Assembly: GCF_947258925.1 (NCBI RefSeq)
Contig: NZ_CAMYKG010000031.1
Coordinates: 1 to 62,845 of the forward strand
Origin: an uncultured Eudoraea sp.
GTDB taxonomy: Bacteria; Bacteroidota; Bacteroidia; Flavobacteriales; Flavobacteriaceae
Reading direction: 5' to 3'
DNA: 62,845 nucleotides
Positions 26,519-35,277 of the stretch are shown in pieces. Numbering within the stretch: position 1 is the first letter of the stretch; every line of letters begins with the position of its first letter. The notes below the pieces were generated by a model, which was not told the origin of the DNA, did no database searches, and was given only the letters and a program-made list of their open reading frames with translations. Both the position numbers and the translations under genes were made by a program.

Positions 26519-27670
26519 ATGAACAAAATTGTAAAATATGTATTGATTGCGGTTGTGGGTCTGGGAGCACTTTGGGCTGCAGCATTTTTTATAAAATCCA
26601 ATAGCAAATCAGCCATAACATATGAAACGAAAAAACCATTTATTTCTAATATTGAGAAGAAAACAGTGGCTACCGGGAAAGTAATCCCTGAAGATGAAAT
26701 TGAAATCAAACCACAAATTTCCGGGATTATTGAAAAAATTTATTTGGAAGAAGGGGCCCAGGTTAAGGCCGGTGATTTAATTGCTACCATTAAAGTTGTT
26801 CCTAATGAACAATCCCTGAACCAGGCTCGTGGAAGGGTAAGGAATGCTGAAATTGCTTTGAATAATACCGAAATAGAGTATAAAAGGAATAAAGCCATCT
26901 TTGATAAAGGGGTTATCTCCAGCCAGGACTTTAATGCCCTGCAACTACAGTATGATCAAGCCATCCAGGAATTGGATAATGCTCGTGCAGATTATCAAAT
27001 TATCAGGAGAGGATCTGCTGGTGGTTCTTCAAGTGCAAATACCAACATACGGGCAACGGTTACCGGGACCTTGTTGGAGATTCCTGTAAGGGAAGGAGAT
27101 CAGGTAATTCAGAGTAATAATTTTAATGATGGAACTACAATAGCTACCATAGCCGATTTGGGTAAGATGATTTTCGAAGGTAAAGTTGATGAAGGGGAAG
27201 TCGGGAAGCTGGAAATAGGTATGCCTTTAGAAATTAGTTTGGGAGCTATTGATGATGAAAAATTTGAAGCTAGATTAAAGTTCATTGCTCCAAAAGGAAT
27301 AGAAGAATCAGGTGCCGTGCAATTTAAAATTGAGGGTGATGTGGTTGTTGAAGGCGACTACATGATCAGAGCGGGATACAGCGCCAATGCATCTCTGGTG
27401 CTGGAGAAAAAAGACAGTGTTTTGGTTATACCCGAAGCCCTCCTGCAATTTGACAAGGAAACCGATAAACCCTATGTTGAAATTGCCACAGGAGATCAAC
27501 AATTTGAACGAAAGGATGTTGAAATTGGGATCTCTGATGGTGTCAATGTGGAGATTGTATCGGGATTGACAGAAGAAGACGATGTCAAAATATGGAATAA
27601 AACCGAACCGATTAAAAAAGGAGAGGATGAAGAAGAGGAAGAGGAAGGGGAAAGTGAAGAAGATGCATAA
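26519..27670 (+). CDS. MacA/HlyD-type periplasmic adaptor 2
   Basis: Membrane fusion protein of 383 residues, strongly similar to adaptor 1 (shared VATGKVIPEDEIEIKPQISG-like start, the VIQSNNFNDGTTIATIADLGKM segment and the GDQQFERKDVEIGISDG end). It differs in its last 25 residues, which form a nearly pure Glu/Asp tail. It completes the second permease-permease-adaptor set and is followed after 50 bases by the TolC-type gene. Confidence 0.92.
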   Translation: MNKIVKYVLIAVVGLGALWAAAFFIKSNSKSAITYETKKPFISNIEKKTVATGKVIPEDEIEIKPQISGIIEKIYLEEGAQVKAGDLIATIKVVPNEQSLNQARGRVRNAEIALNNTEIEYKRNKAIFDKGVISSQDFNALQLQYDQAIQELDNARADYQIIRRGSAGGSSSANTNIRATVTGTLLEIPVREGDQVIQSNNFNDGTTIATIADLGKMIFEGKVDEGEVGKLEIGMPLEISLGAIDDEKFEARLKFIAPKGIEESGAVQFKIEGDVVVEGDYMIRAGYSANASLVLEKKDSVLVIPEALLQFDKETDKPYVEIATGDQQFERKDVEIGISDGVNVEIVSGLTEEDDVKIWNKTEPIKKGEDEEEEEEGESEEDA

Positions 27671-27720
27671 ATAGAAGAAATTCAAATAGTCAATCATTTA
27701 TAATTATCAAAAAACGACAG

Positions 27721-29061
27721 ATGAAATATAAAATAACTGTAGTGCTATTCCTGTGCATGACCGGAATAGCCTTTGCTCAGAAAAAAATATGGACCCTTGA
27801 GGAATGCGTTACCTATGCCGTGGAAAATAACCTTTCCATTCAACAATTCGAATTGGATCTGGAGAATGCTACAATTGACAAATCTGACGCTATCGGTAAC
27901 TTTCTCCCTAATTTAAATGGTACCTTAAATGGCCAAAGTAATACAGGTCTTTCTTTCGACCCAACTAATAATCAACCTGTGAACACGACACAATTAACCT
28001 CCTCCGGGAGTGTGACTTCCTCCGTTGTTTTATTTGATGGCCTCAGGAATGTACACAGGCTAAACAGGGCGAAACTCAATGCAGTTGCTAATCAATACCG
28101 TCTGGATGACCTGGTAAACGACATACGCCTGAATGTAGCCATAAGTTACTTAAATATCTTGTCAAATAAAGAGACTGCCAAAGTTGCCAAAGCCCTATAT
28201 GCTGTAACAGAACAGGATTTGAATAGAACCAGAGAATTAGTAGAGTCCGGGGTAGTTCCAAAAGGAGATTTATTGGAAATAGAAGCTACAGCAGCAACCC
28301 GTGAGCAGCAAATCATCAATGCGGAAAACGATGTCCTTATATCACGTATTAATTTAGCCCAGTTACTTCAGATTACAGACTATGAAAACTTTGATGTTTC
28401 TGATGCGGAATTTGAAGTTCCTGCTGCAGACATTTTAAAGAATTCTCCCAAGGTAATATTCGATAAAGCTTTAAGCTATTGGTATGAAACTAAATTTTTT
28501 GAATCTAGTGTGGACCTGGCTGAAAAAGATTTATCCATTGCAAAAGGAGCCGCATATCCAACTCTTAGCGCATTTATTAATTACAATACACGGTATTCTG
28601 ATCAATTTCTTGATCCTATTACAGGGCAGGTGATCCCTTTTAAAGATCAGCTTTGGATTAATGACGGAATTGCCTTTGGAGCGCAAATAAATATTCCTGT
28701 TTTTAATGGGTTTAGTACGCGAAATAATATAAAGCGCGCTAAAATTAATGTTAAAAAAGCTGAGCTAGATCTGGAGCAGAATAAATTGGATTTGGAAACA
28801 AATATCAATCAGGCCTATGTAGATGTAATTAATAGCTCTCAGGAGTATGAAGCCGCCTTAAAGACAAGGGAAGCAAGACTATTGGCTTTGGATTACTCCA
28901 AAGAAAGATTTGATGTAGGGATTATGAATTCCTTTGATTATAGTCAATCACAAGCAAGGGTGGATAATGCAGAGGCCGAAGTAATACGAACTAAATACAA
29001 TTATGTATTTCGAATAAAAGTTCTGGAATTTTACTTCGGACTTCCTATTGTTATTGACTAG
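27721..29061 (+). CDS. TolC family outer-membrane channel
   Basis: Outer-membrane efflux protein of 446 residues with a signal peptide ending GIAFAQ and the two repeated TolC halves: the first begins WTLEECVTYAVENNLSIQQ, the second near KAAYPTLSAFINYNTRYSDQ. Long helical regions alternate with short strand segments. TolC trimers give the exit duct for the MacAB-type machines upstream. It is the last gene of the cluster; a terminator follows at once. Confidence 0.93.
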   Translation: MKYKITVVLFLCMTGIAFAQKKIWTLEECVTYAVENNLSIQQFELDLENATIDKSDAIGNFLPNLNGTLNGQSNTGLSFDPTNNQPVNTTQLTSSGSVTSSVVLFDGLRNVHRLNRAKLNAVANQYRLDDLVNDIRLNVAISYLNILSNKETAKVAKALYAVTEQDLNRTRELVESGVVPKGDLLEIEATAATREQQIINAENDVLISRINLAQLLQITDYENFDVSDAEFEVPAADILKNSPKVIFDKALSYWYETKFFESSVDLAEKDLSIAKGAAYPTLSAFINYNTRYSDQFLDPITGQVIPFKDQLWINDGIAFGAQINIPVFNGFSTRNNIKRAKINVKKAELDLEQNKLDLETNINQAYVDVINSSQEYEAALKTREARLLALDYSKERFDVGIMNSFDYSQSQARVDNAEAEVIRTKYNYVFRIKVLEFYFGLPIVID

Positions 29062-29083
29062 AGACAGTATTTAATTTTATTTG

Positions 29084-29119
29084 GACCTGTTGTGATGTAA
29101 TTGCCCAACAGGTCTTTTT
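29084..29119 (+). terminator. Terminator after the TolC-type gene
   Basis: Stem GACCTGTTG (29084-29092) paired with CAACAGGTC (29106-29114), 13-base loop, then TTTTTA. The T-run runs straight into the -7 box of tsaB. Confidence 0.8.
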
Positions 29120-29126
29120 ATATTTG
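29119..29126 (+). promoter_or_regulatory. -7 box of tsaB, fused to the terminator
   Basis: A perfect TAnnTTTG box (TATATTTG), 10 bases before the tsaB ATG at 29137. A TTG at 29101-29103 gives a 15-base spacer, a little short. With the TSS a few bases downstream, the leader would be nearly absent. Confidence 0.55.
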
Positions 29127-29136
29127 CTTAATAATT

Positions 29137-29808
29137 ATGGCATTAATTCTAAACATTGAAACGGCTACTACCAATTGTTCTGTGAGCATTAGTAAGGATG
29201 GTCAAATGATTGCCTTAAAGGAACAGAATGATGTATCCTATTCGCATTCAGAGGACTTGCACTTTTTTATAAAAGAAGCAATGGAATCGGCTTCTTTGTC
29301 CATGGCTGATTTGGATGCAATAGCTGTTAGTAAGGGCCCGGGTTCCTATACCGGATTGCGGATAGGGGTTTCTGCGGCAAAAGGCCTTTGTTTTGCCTTA
29401 GACCTTCCTCTCATTGGGATCTCCACCTTAAAGAGTATGGCGACACAGCTAAAAGTAAAGGATGGTGTTGTGATTCCTGTTCTGGACGCAAGACGAATGG
29501 AAGTATATTCTGCAGTTTATAGTTCCAACTATGATAGCATAAGGGAAACCGGGGTGGAGGAGATAACGCCAAATTCATTTGCAGAATTTACAAGACTTGG
29601 AAAGGTCCATATTATAGGAAGCGGAGCAGTTAAGTGTCATGAAATCCTGGAACACCCTAACTTTGTATTTGACGAAACAATTATACCTTCAGCCAAAGAA
29701 ATGTGTCAATTATCCCATGAAGCATATGGTATTGAGGACTTTGAAAACACCGCTTACTTTGAACCGGATTATTTAAAGGATTTTGTTTTTCAACAAAGAA
29801 AGAAGTAA
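29137..29808 (+). CDS. tsaB: tRNA threonylcarbamoyladenosine biosynthesis protein TsaB
   Basis: TsaB is the ASKHA-fold partner of TsaD in forming t6A at position 37 of ANN-decoding tRNAs. The 223 residues from the ATG at 29137 begin MALILNIETATTNCSVSI, with the family block SKGPGSYTGLRIGVSAAKGL and later PVLDARRMEVY. A TTG 36 bases upstream is in frame but would overlap the promoter box and add residues absent from the family. No other t6A gene is nearby. Confidence 0.95.
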   Translation: MALILNIETATTNCSVSISKDGQMIALKEQNDVSYSHSEDLHFFIKEAMESASLSMADLDAIAVSKGPGSYTGLRIGVSAAKGLCFALDLPLIGISTLKSMATQLKVKDGVVIPVLDARRMEVYSAVYSSNYDSIRETGVEEITPNSFAEFTRLGKVHIIGSGAVKCHEILEHPNFVFDETIIPSAKEMCQLSHEAYGIEDFENTAYFEPDYLKDFVFQQRKK

Positions 29809-29850
29809 AACTTTCCTGCAACTAAAGACTTACATTATTAGATTTCGATT

Positions 29851-30672
29851 TTAATCCGCTTTATGCACAACTCTTTGCGGGAATGGAATTTCAATATTGG
29901 CTTCATCAAACCTTCTTTTAAGCTCTTCCAGCACAAAAAAATGAGCGTCCCAAAAATCTTCATTATTCGCCCAGAAACGCAAAGAGAGATTAACTGAACT
30001 ATCTGCCAATTCACCGACAAATACTGCTGGTTCAGGGTCCTTGAGAATTGTTGTTCTCTCATGGCAAATTTCAAGGAGAATATCTTTGGCTTTTTTAATA
30101 TTGGAGCCGTAACCAATACCTACATCAATCTTATCCCTCCTGGTTTTTTCCGCATTGTAATTAATGATATTATTATTAGAGAGCTGACCGTTTGGAATAA
30201 TAGCAACCTGATTGCCAAATGTATTTAACTTGGTAGTGAAAATGGTTATTTCTTTGACTGTACCGTCTACACCCTGGGCGGAAATAAAATCTCCTATTTT
30301 AAAAGGTTTGAAAAATAAAATTAAAATGCCACCTGCAAAGTTAGCCAAAGAGCCCTGTAGTGCAAGTCCAATAGCAAGGCCTGCAGATCCTATGACCGCA
30401 ATCAGGGAAGAAGATTCTACCCCTAATTGCGTAACAACAGCAACAAAAAGAAGCAACTTTAAGGCAGCACTAATAAAATGCATAAGAAAAGATTCCAGCG
30501 CAAGGTCATAATCTTTCCTTTCAAAAAATTTACGCACAAGGCGATTTATAAATTTTATCAGCCATAAACCAGCTATTAAAATGATAGTGGCAGTGATTAT
30601 AGATGGTAGCAATTCCCAAATCCAGTCGATGGCCTTCTCAACATGCTGATCGTAATTAGCTAATTCTTCCAT
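29851..30672 (-). CDS. Small-conductance mechanosensitive channel (MscS family)
   Basis: Inner-membrane channel that opens under membrane tension and releases solutes at hypo-osmotic shock. The protein has about 273 residues from the ATG at 30672 (a GTG six codons upstream is less likely). Three TMs are followed by the pore-lining helix AGLAIGLALQGSLANFAGG and the beta domain ILFFKPFKIGDFI, ending in an alpha/beta C-domain and IPFPQR. Length and order match E. coli MscS. It is downstream of the DUF255 gene on the same strand, 78 bases away. Confidence 0.94.
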   Translation of the reverse strand: MEELANYDQHVEKAIDWIWELLPSIITATIILIAGLWLIKFINRLVRKFFERKDYDLALESFLMHFISAALKLLLFVAVVTQLGVESSSLIAVIGSAGLAIGLALQGSLANFAGGILILFFKPFKIGDFISAQGVDGTVKEITIFTTKLNTFGNQVAIIPNGQLSNNNIINYNAEKTRRDKIDVGIGYGSNIKKAKDILLEICHERTTILKDPEPAVFVGELADSSVNLSLRFWANNEDFWDAHFFVLEELKRRFDEANIEIPFPQRVVHKAD

Positions 30673-30750
30673 ATGTTTTATTTTAAGCACAATGATATTA
30701 AATAAATTTAAAAATAGTTTTTAATTAAGCCATGAAAAAACATACATTTT

Positions 30751-32856
30751 TTATTTAAGCTGATCCAAGACCTGAGCCATATCCTCGGTGGGTAACTTGC
30801 ATGATCCATGTTCACAGAGGTAAATAAGCGTACTATTCGCAACAAATCTGTTTTGTATTAGGGATAACTCACTCTCTGCACTGGCGCCCGCAAAAACTAC
30901 ATTGGGTAAATAGGAAAGCTGCATGTCACTTGCAGTCTTTTTATAATTTTCTCCTACAATACTTATTTCGTAAAAGGGCTTTTGAAAATACAATACAAGG
31001 TGAAGCCAATTGGCATAGCTTGCAGTATCTTTCTCAAAACTTTGCTGTAGATTAACAACCATTTTTTGCGTTATTTTTTCGTAATCCTCATCGGGAAAAA
31101 ACCGGGATAATTTAAACAGATTTTTAGCCATAATGGAATTTGATGAAGGGATTACATTATCTGCTTTTTCAATAGTTCTCCTAATAATATATGAATCCTG
31201 TTTGGGGGTGAAGAAAAATAAACCACTGCGATCATCTGTAAAATTGGCAATGCAATAATCCGTTAATGCTTTGGCCTCATTAAGCCAATTTTCATCAAAG
31301 GTAATTTCATAGAGTCCCAAAAAAGCATCTATTACTGAGGCATAATCTTCAAGATACCCATTGATGGTACTTTTTCCGTTTTTGTGATTGTGGTAAAGGC
31401 TGCCATCTTTCCTGATAAATGTTTCCTTTATGAATTTGGCATTTTTTAAGGCCAGATCCAGATATTGATCATTTTTGATAAACCTGTAAGCATCCGTTAG
31501 CCCCTTTAACATTAACCCATTCCAGGAACATAAGATTTTATCATCTAATCTGGGGCGCTTTCTATTATTCCTGACCTTGTTTAAGATTTGTTTACATTCC
31601 GAAATAACTTTTTTGACTTCTGAAACGGAAATCTTGTGTTTTTCAGCAATTTTCTCATCTGAAGTATCTCTTATCAAAACATAATTTCCGTGTTCCCAAA
31701 GGCCAAAGTCATTTATGTTGTAATAGTCTTTAAAAAGCGCATATTTGTCACCAAGAAGCGTTTGAAGTTCTGCCTTCTGCCAAACATAATATGCCCCTTC
31801 CTCCAACTCGCCCATTTCGTTTAAACTATCGGCATCCAGTGAAGCATAAAAGGCATTTGTACTATCCATAAGTTCTGTTGTAACAAATGCAATAGTTTCT
31901 TCCACAACCTTCTTATAAAGTGCATTGTTCGTAATAGCGTATGCCTTGGAATATAAACTTATTAATTGGCCGTTGTCATATAGCATTTTTTCAAAATGAG
32001 GGACATGCCATTTTCCATCTACAGAGTACCTCGAAAACCCACCCGCTAAATGATCAAAAATTCCGCCATAGGCCATTTTTGTAAGTGTTAAATTTACATA
32101 TTCCAGGAGATCATCATTTTTTTTGGTTGTGGCATAATGCAATAAAAAATCAAGGTTCCCGGGCATCATAAATTTTGGTGCCCGGTTATATCCACCATAA
32201 TTATGATCAAAATAGCGAGACCACTTTTTTACCGAAATATCTAATTGATCTTCAGTTAAAACCTCGGAATTGGAGCCAACTTCTACAAGATTAATTGCCT
32301 TAATCCCTTCTGCGAGGTCTTTTGCGTATCCATTTATTTTATCCGGTTGTTCCTTGTAAAGGCGGGTCAGTTCTAATAAAACCTTCATCCAGTCTTCTTT
32401 CTTTACATAAGTCGCCCCCCAAAATGGACGTCCGTCGGGCAGGGTAACCACATTTAATGGCCATCCACCTCTTCCTGTCATCATTTGAACTGCATCCATA
32501 TACAGATGATCTATATCGGGCCGCTCTTCCCTGTCTATTTTAATGTTGACAAAGTTTTCATTCATAATTTTTGCCACTTCTTCGTCTTCAAAACATTCTT
32601 TTTCCATTACATGGCACCAATGGCATGCAGCATAACCAATACTAATCAGGACTAATTTGTTCTCTCTTTTCGCTTTTTCCAGAGCATTTAAACTCCAGGG
32701 TTCCCAATTCACCGGATTATGTGCGTGTTGCAACAAATATGGACTACTTTCATTTATGAGGGCGTTGGTATGCTTGTTTGACATAGGTTCTTTTTTTTGA
32801 GAGCAACCTTGTAAGGTAATTAATAGTAAGAGTAATGTGACGTTGGATTTCGACAT
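30751..32856 (-). CDS. DUF255 thioredoxin-domain lipoprotein (YyaL/SSP411 family)
   Basis: Protein of 701 residues from the ATG at 32856. It starts with a lipoprotein signal (hydrophobic core, lipobox LQGC, Cys about 18), then a thioredoxin-like domain with CHWCHVM (Cys about 78 and 81) and the family start [15 protein letters not shown], then a long alpha/alpha barrel resembling glycoside hydrolase/epimerase folds. Function of the family is unsettled. Many homologues lack the lipid anchor; the in-frame ATG at MSNKHT (codon 25) could start such a form. A TAACTTTG box ends only 3 bases before the chosen ATG, which raises the question of a leaderless transcript. Confidence 0.9.
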   Translation of the reverse strand: MSKSNVTLLLLLITLQGCSQKKEPMSNKHTNALINESSPYLLQHAHNPVNWEPWSLNALEKAKRENKLVLISIGYAACHWCHVMEKECFEDEEVAKIMNENFVNIKIDREERPDIDHLYMDAVQMMTGRGGWPLNVVTLPDGRPFWGATYVKKEDWMKVLLELTRLYKEQPDKINGYAKDLAEGIKAINLVEVGSNSEVLTEDQLDISVKKWSRYFDHNYGGYNRAPKFMMPGNLDFLLHYATTKKNDDLLEYVNLTLTKMAYGGIFDHLAGGFSRYSVDGKWHVPHFEKMLYDNGQLISLYSKAYAITNNALYKKVVEETIAFVTTELMDSTNAFYASLDADSLNEMGELEEGAYYVWQKAELQTLLGDKYALFKDYYNINDFGLWEHGNYVLIRDTSDEKIAEKHKISVSEVKKVISECKQILNKVRNNRKRPRLDDKILCSWNGLMLKGLTDAYRFIKNDQYLDLALKNAKFIKETFIRKDGSLYHNHKNGKSTINGYLEDYASVIDAFLGLYEITFDENWLNEAKALTDYCIANFTDDRSGLFFFTPKQDSYIIRRTIEKADNVIPSSNSIMAKNLFKLSRFFPDEDYEKITQKMVVNLQQSFEKDTASYANWLHLVLYFQKPFYEISIVGENYKKTASDMQLSYLPNVVFAGASAESELSLIQNRFVANSTLIYLCEHGSCKLPTEDMAQVLDQLK

Positions 32857-32859
32857 ATA

Positions 32860-32887
32860 CAAAGTTACCATTAATTGAAGAGCACAA
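32860..32887 (-). promoter_or_regulatory. Promoter of the DUF255 gene, overlapping the dodecin terminator
   Basis: On the minus strand, TTTG (32887-32884) and a perfect TAACTTTG box (32867-32860) are 16 bases apart. The TTTG is the end of the T-run of the dodecin terminator. The gap from box to ATG is only 3 bases. Confidence 0.5.
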
Positions 32888-32911
32888 AAAAAGCGCCATA
32901 AAGGCGCTTTT
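32885..32911 (-). terminator. Terminator after the dodecin gene
   Basis: Stem AAAAGCGCC (32889-32897) paired with GGCGCTTTT (32903-32911) with a 5-base loop. Read on the minus strand it ends in a run of T. It lies 18 bases beyond the dodecin stop. Confidence 0.82.
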
Positions 32912-32928
32912 ACTTTTTTTCAGATCGA

Positions 32929-33129
32929 TCACTTAACTTCAAAAGTGATTTTGACATTTACGCGATATTCATCTACTTTTCCATCCTTAACTGTTGCACT
33001 TTGTTCATTTACATATACAGAACGTATATTTTTGACGGATTTGGATGCATGAGAAACCGCATTTTCAGTTGCATCTTCCCAACTTTTATTGGAATTCGCT
33101 AATACTTCAATAACTTTTAAAATTGACAT
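32929..33129 (-). CDS. Dodecin family protein
   Basis: Small protein of 66 residues with one helix packed on three strands, the dodecin pattern: KVIEVLANSNKSWEDATENAV, then VKNIRSVYVNEQSATVKDGKV and YRVNVKITFEV. Dodecins form hollow dodecamers that hold flavins (riboflavin or FMN pairs) and buffer free flavin. The Trp that stacks on the flavin in halophilic and bacterial dodecins is present (Trp17, in KSWEDA). It is a single-gene unit with its own terminator. Confidence 0.94.
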   Translation of the reverse strand: MSILKVIEVLANSNKSWEDATENAVSHASKSVKNIRSVYVNEQSATVKDGKVDEYRVNVKITFEVK

Positions 33130-33198
33130 AATACTTATTTTTTGGTGTTACCATAAGGTACCAAATTAAACGCTAAGGAACAAGATGCAGAGGTTAAA

Positions 33199-34101
33199 TT
33201 ATCCGTTTAAGGCAACCACTTCTGAAACCTTATCTCCTAACATATTTTTCAGCATAGTTTCTATACCATTTTTTAGTGTAAAGGTAGAAGAAGGACAACC
33301 ACTACAGGCACCCTGTAGAATTACATTTACTGTTTTGCTTTCTTCCTCATAGGACTGAAAAAGTATATTTCCGCCATCGCTGGCAACTGCAGGTTTTACA
33401 TATTCTTCCAAAATATCAATAATTTCCTGAGAAGTAGAATCAAAGGTTTTGTTTTCAGCAGGTCCGGTTGAGGTGACAGAAGAAGTATTGGAAACCTCCT
33501 CGCTCGAAACCACCTCATTGCCATCTGCTATAAAATTCCGGATCAATTCGCGCAATTCCATGGTAATTTCATCCCAACTGGCAACATCATATTTCGTAAT
33601 TGAGACATAATTTTCGTCCATAAAAACCTCTTTCACATAGGGCAGGTGAAATAGCTTTTTGGCAAGACCTGAGCCTTTTGCTTCATCAAGATTTTTAAAC
33701 TCAAAAACTGCGGGTACAATTTTTCTATTTGCCACGAATTTCATTACCGCCGGATTGGGAGTAATTTCGGCATATATTGTAATTGCTACTTTCCTGGTTT
33801 CTACTTCTTCATTTATAACTGGTTCACCGGCGTTTAGATATTCAACCAACTGTTGTGCGACTTCATCCTTTACAGATGGCCAGTCCACAATGTCAAAGCG
33901 TTCCAGGGCTATAAAATTTCCGGAAATATATACAGTTTTGATAAATGGAAGGTAAAATAACTGCTGAGCAAGAGGTGAGTTTTTTGCATCATCTATATTC
34001 TTAAATTCGAAATTGCCACCATTGGTAAGAAAATGATTTGTTTCAAATTTCAAAATGGCCGGGTTATTGGTTTCTATGACGGTAATATTATATTCTTTCA
34101 T
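33199..34101 (-). CDS. Nfu/NifU-type iron-sulfur scaffold with doubled N-terminal domain
   Basis: Protein of 300 residues from the ATG at 34101 (MKEYNITVIETNNPAILKF). It has two consecutive Nfu N-terminal domains, about 1-95 and 105-200, both with the same pattern (NPAILKFETN..F..LAQQLFYLPFIKTVYISGNFIAL and NPAVMKFVAN..GLAKKLFHLPYVKEVFMDENYVSI). A Ser/Thr/Glu linker follows, then a NifU C-terminal domain ending CSGCPSS (Cys about 266 and 269), the cluster ligands. Such proteins carry [4Fe-4S] clusters to client enzymes. A frame extending 23 codons upstream would overlap the divergent promoter and is not used. Confidence 0.92.
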   Translation of the reverse strand: MKEYNITVIETNNPAILKFETNHFLTNGGNFEFKNIDDAKNSPLAQQLFYLPFIKTVYISGNFIALERFDIVDWPSVKDEVAQQLVEYLNAGEPVINEEVETRKVAITIYAEITPNPAVMKFVANRKIVPAVFEFKNLDEAKGSGLAKKLFHLPYVKEVFMDENYVSITKYDVASWDEITMELRELIRNFIADGNEVVSSEEVSNTSSVTSTGPAENKTFDSTSQEIIDILEEYVKPAVASDGGNILFQSYEEESKTVNVILQGACSGCPSSTFTLKNGIETMLKNMLGDKVSEVVALNG

Positions 34102-34116
34102 GGAATTTGTTTTCGT

Positions 34117-34124
34117 CAAAAATA
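34117..34124 (-). promoter_or_regulatory. -7 box for the Nfu gene
   Basis: On the minus strand a perfect TATTTTTG box ends 15 bases before the Nfu ATG. No clear TTG at the right distance was found, so the call rests on the box alone. Confidence 0.4.
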
Positions 34125-34159
34125 CAACCATTTTCTCATCTTGGGGATATATAATAATG

Positions 34160-34189
34160 TTGTATTTCAACCGTTATACTTTATATTTG
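34160..34189 (+). promoter_or_regulatory. Promoter for the orphan PorP/SprF gene
   Basis: TTG at 34160-34162, a 19-base spacer and a perfect TATATTTG box at 34182-34189. The ATG at 34223 lies 33 bases downstream. This fixes the start codon, since longer in-frame starts would lie upstream of the promoter. Confidence 0.65.
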
Positions 34190-34222
34190 ACCGTAACCAC
34201 GATAAACGCGCCCTATTCTTTG

Positions 34223-35218
34223 ATGAAAAAACTCCTGTTTATTTTAATTACATATGTGGCTTTTTCCAATTATTCAGCTGCTCAGGAAGGTATTCCCGTG
34301 TATTTTGATTATTTAGCCGATAACTATTACCTCGTATATCCATCCATGGCGGGTATTAGTGATGGCGGAAAAATAAGGCTTACCGCAAGAAAGCAATGGT
34401 TTAGCGTGGATGAAGCACCGAGTATGCAGACACTCAGCGCAAATTATAGAATTCCTGAGAGTTCCAGTGGAGTGGGGATTATCATTTTTAATGATGCCAA
34501 TGGGTATCACTCACAAACAGGTGCAAAATTAACATATGCTCACCATTTGCAATTAGGTTCGGAAATAAGATTATTAAACCAATTATCTTTTGGATTGAGC
34601 GCCGGATTTCTCCAAAGTAGTCTGGATGAAACAGAATTCAGGTCTGTTATCCCTGATCCGGTTATAACAGGTGCGAAAAATAGCGTTGGCTATTTTAATA
34701 TTGATTTAGGAATGTCCTATAACTACATGGAATTCTATGCGCACGTTGCCGCTTTAAATATTCTTGGGACTGGACGGGATCTTTACACAGCTATTGAATT
34801 TGATAATTTACGACGCTATTTGTTTTCTGTAGGATATATTTTTGGTAAAAATTTGTGGAAAGTTGAACCTTCCGTGCTCTTTCAATTGACGGATTTTACA
34901 GAGGAGAAAACGGTAGACTTTAATGCGAAAGTCTATAGAGAATTAGGTTTTGGTTCAGTCTGGGCCGGTCTTTCTTACAGAAGGAGCTTCGATGGGGCGC
35001 AATTCCAGGTTGATGGTACTTTTGGCGAACAAAGACTACAGCTTTTTACCCCAATCGTGGGCATTAATTATAACCGGTTTATGTTCTCCTATAATTATTC
35101 CTATCAATCCGGTGATATTAGATTAGATAACGGCGGGTTCCACCAGATTACGCTGGGTTATGACTTTGGACCTGTCCGTGAAAACAGATATGATTGTTTC
35201 TGTCCCGGAGCAAATTAA
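34223..35218 (+). CDS. PorP/SprF family type IX secretion membrane protein (orphan)
   Basis: Outer-membrane beta-barrel of about 331 residues from the ATG at 34223, with a signal peptide ending SNYSAAQ and the PorP/SprF pattern VYFDYLADNYYLVYPSMAGI, then repeated short strands up to GGFHQITLGYDFG. SprF-type proteins attach or stabilise T9SS cargo with a type B sorting domain at the cell surface and are normally encoded beside that cargo. Here no such cargo is adjacent: the neighbours are Nfu and VWA. A longer frame to 34055 exists but overlaps the divergent Nfu gene and has no signal sequence at its start. Confidence 0.85.
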   Translation: MKKLLFILITYVAFSNYSAAQEGIPVYFDYLADNYYLVYPSMAGISDGGKIRLTARKQWFSVDEAPSMQTLSANYRIPESSSGVGIIIFNDANGYHSQTGAKLTYAHHLQLGSEIRLLNQLSFGLSAGFLQSSLDETEFRSVIPDPVITGAKNSVGYFNIDLGMSYNYMEFYAHVAALNILGTGRDLYTAIEFDNLRRYLFSVGYIFGKNLWKVEPSVLFQLTDFTEEKTVDFNAKVYRELGFGSVWAGLSYRRSFDGAQFQVDGTFGEQRLQLFTPIVGINYNRFMFSYNYSYQSGDIRLDNGGFHQITLGYDFGPVRENRYDCFCPGAN

Positions 35219-35221
35219 AAA

Positions 35222-35254
35222 TGGGCTTAACATTTTTTTCTGCTAAACCCACTT
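35222..35254. terminator. Weak bidirectional terminator between the SprF-like and VWA genes
   Basis: TGGGCTTA (35222-35229) can pair with TAAACCCA (35244-35251) with one mismatch. T-rich sequence lies on each strand after the stem. It separates two convergent genes. Confidence 0.45.
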
Positions 35255-35277
35255 TTAATAAATGCTTCAACTTTAGG

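Noticed and set aside
34055..34222. N-terminal extension of the orphan SprF gene to 34055
   Set aside because: It would overlap the divergent Nfu gene and lie across its promoter; the signal peptide begins at the ATG at 34223.
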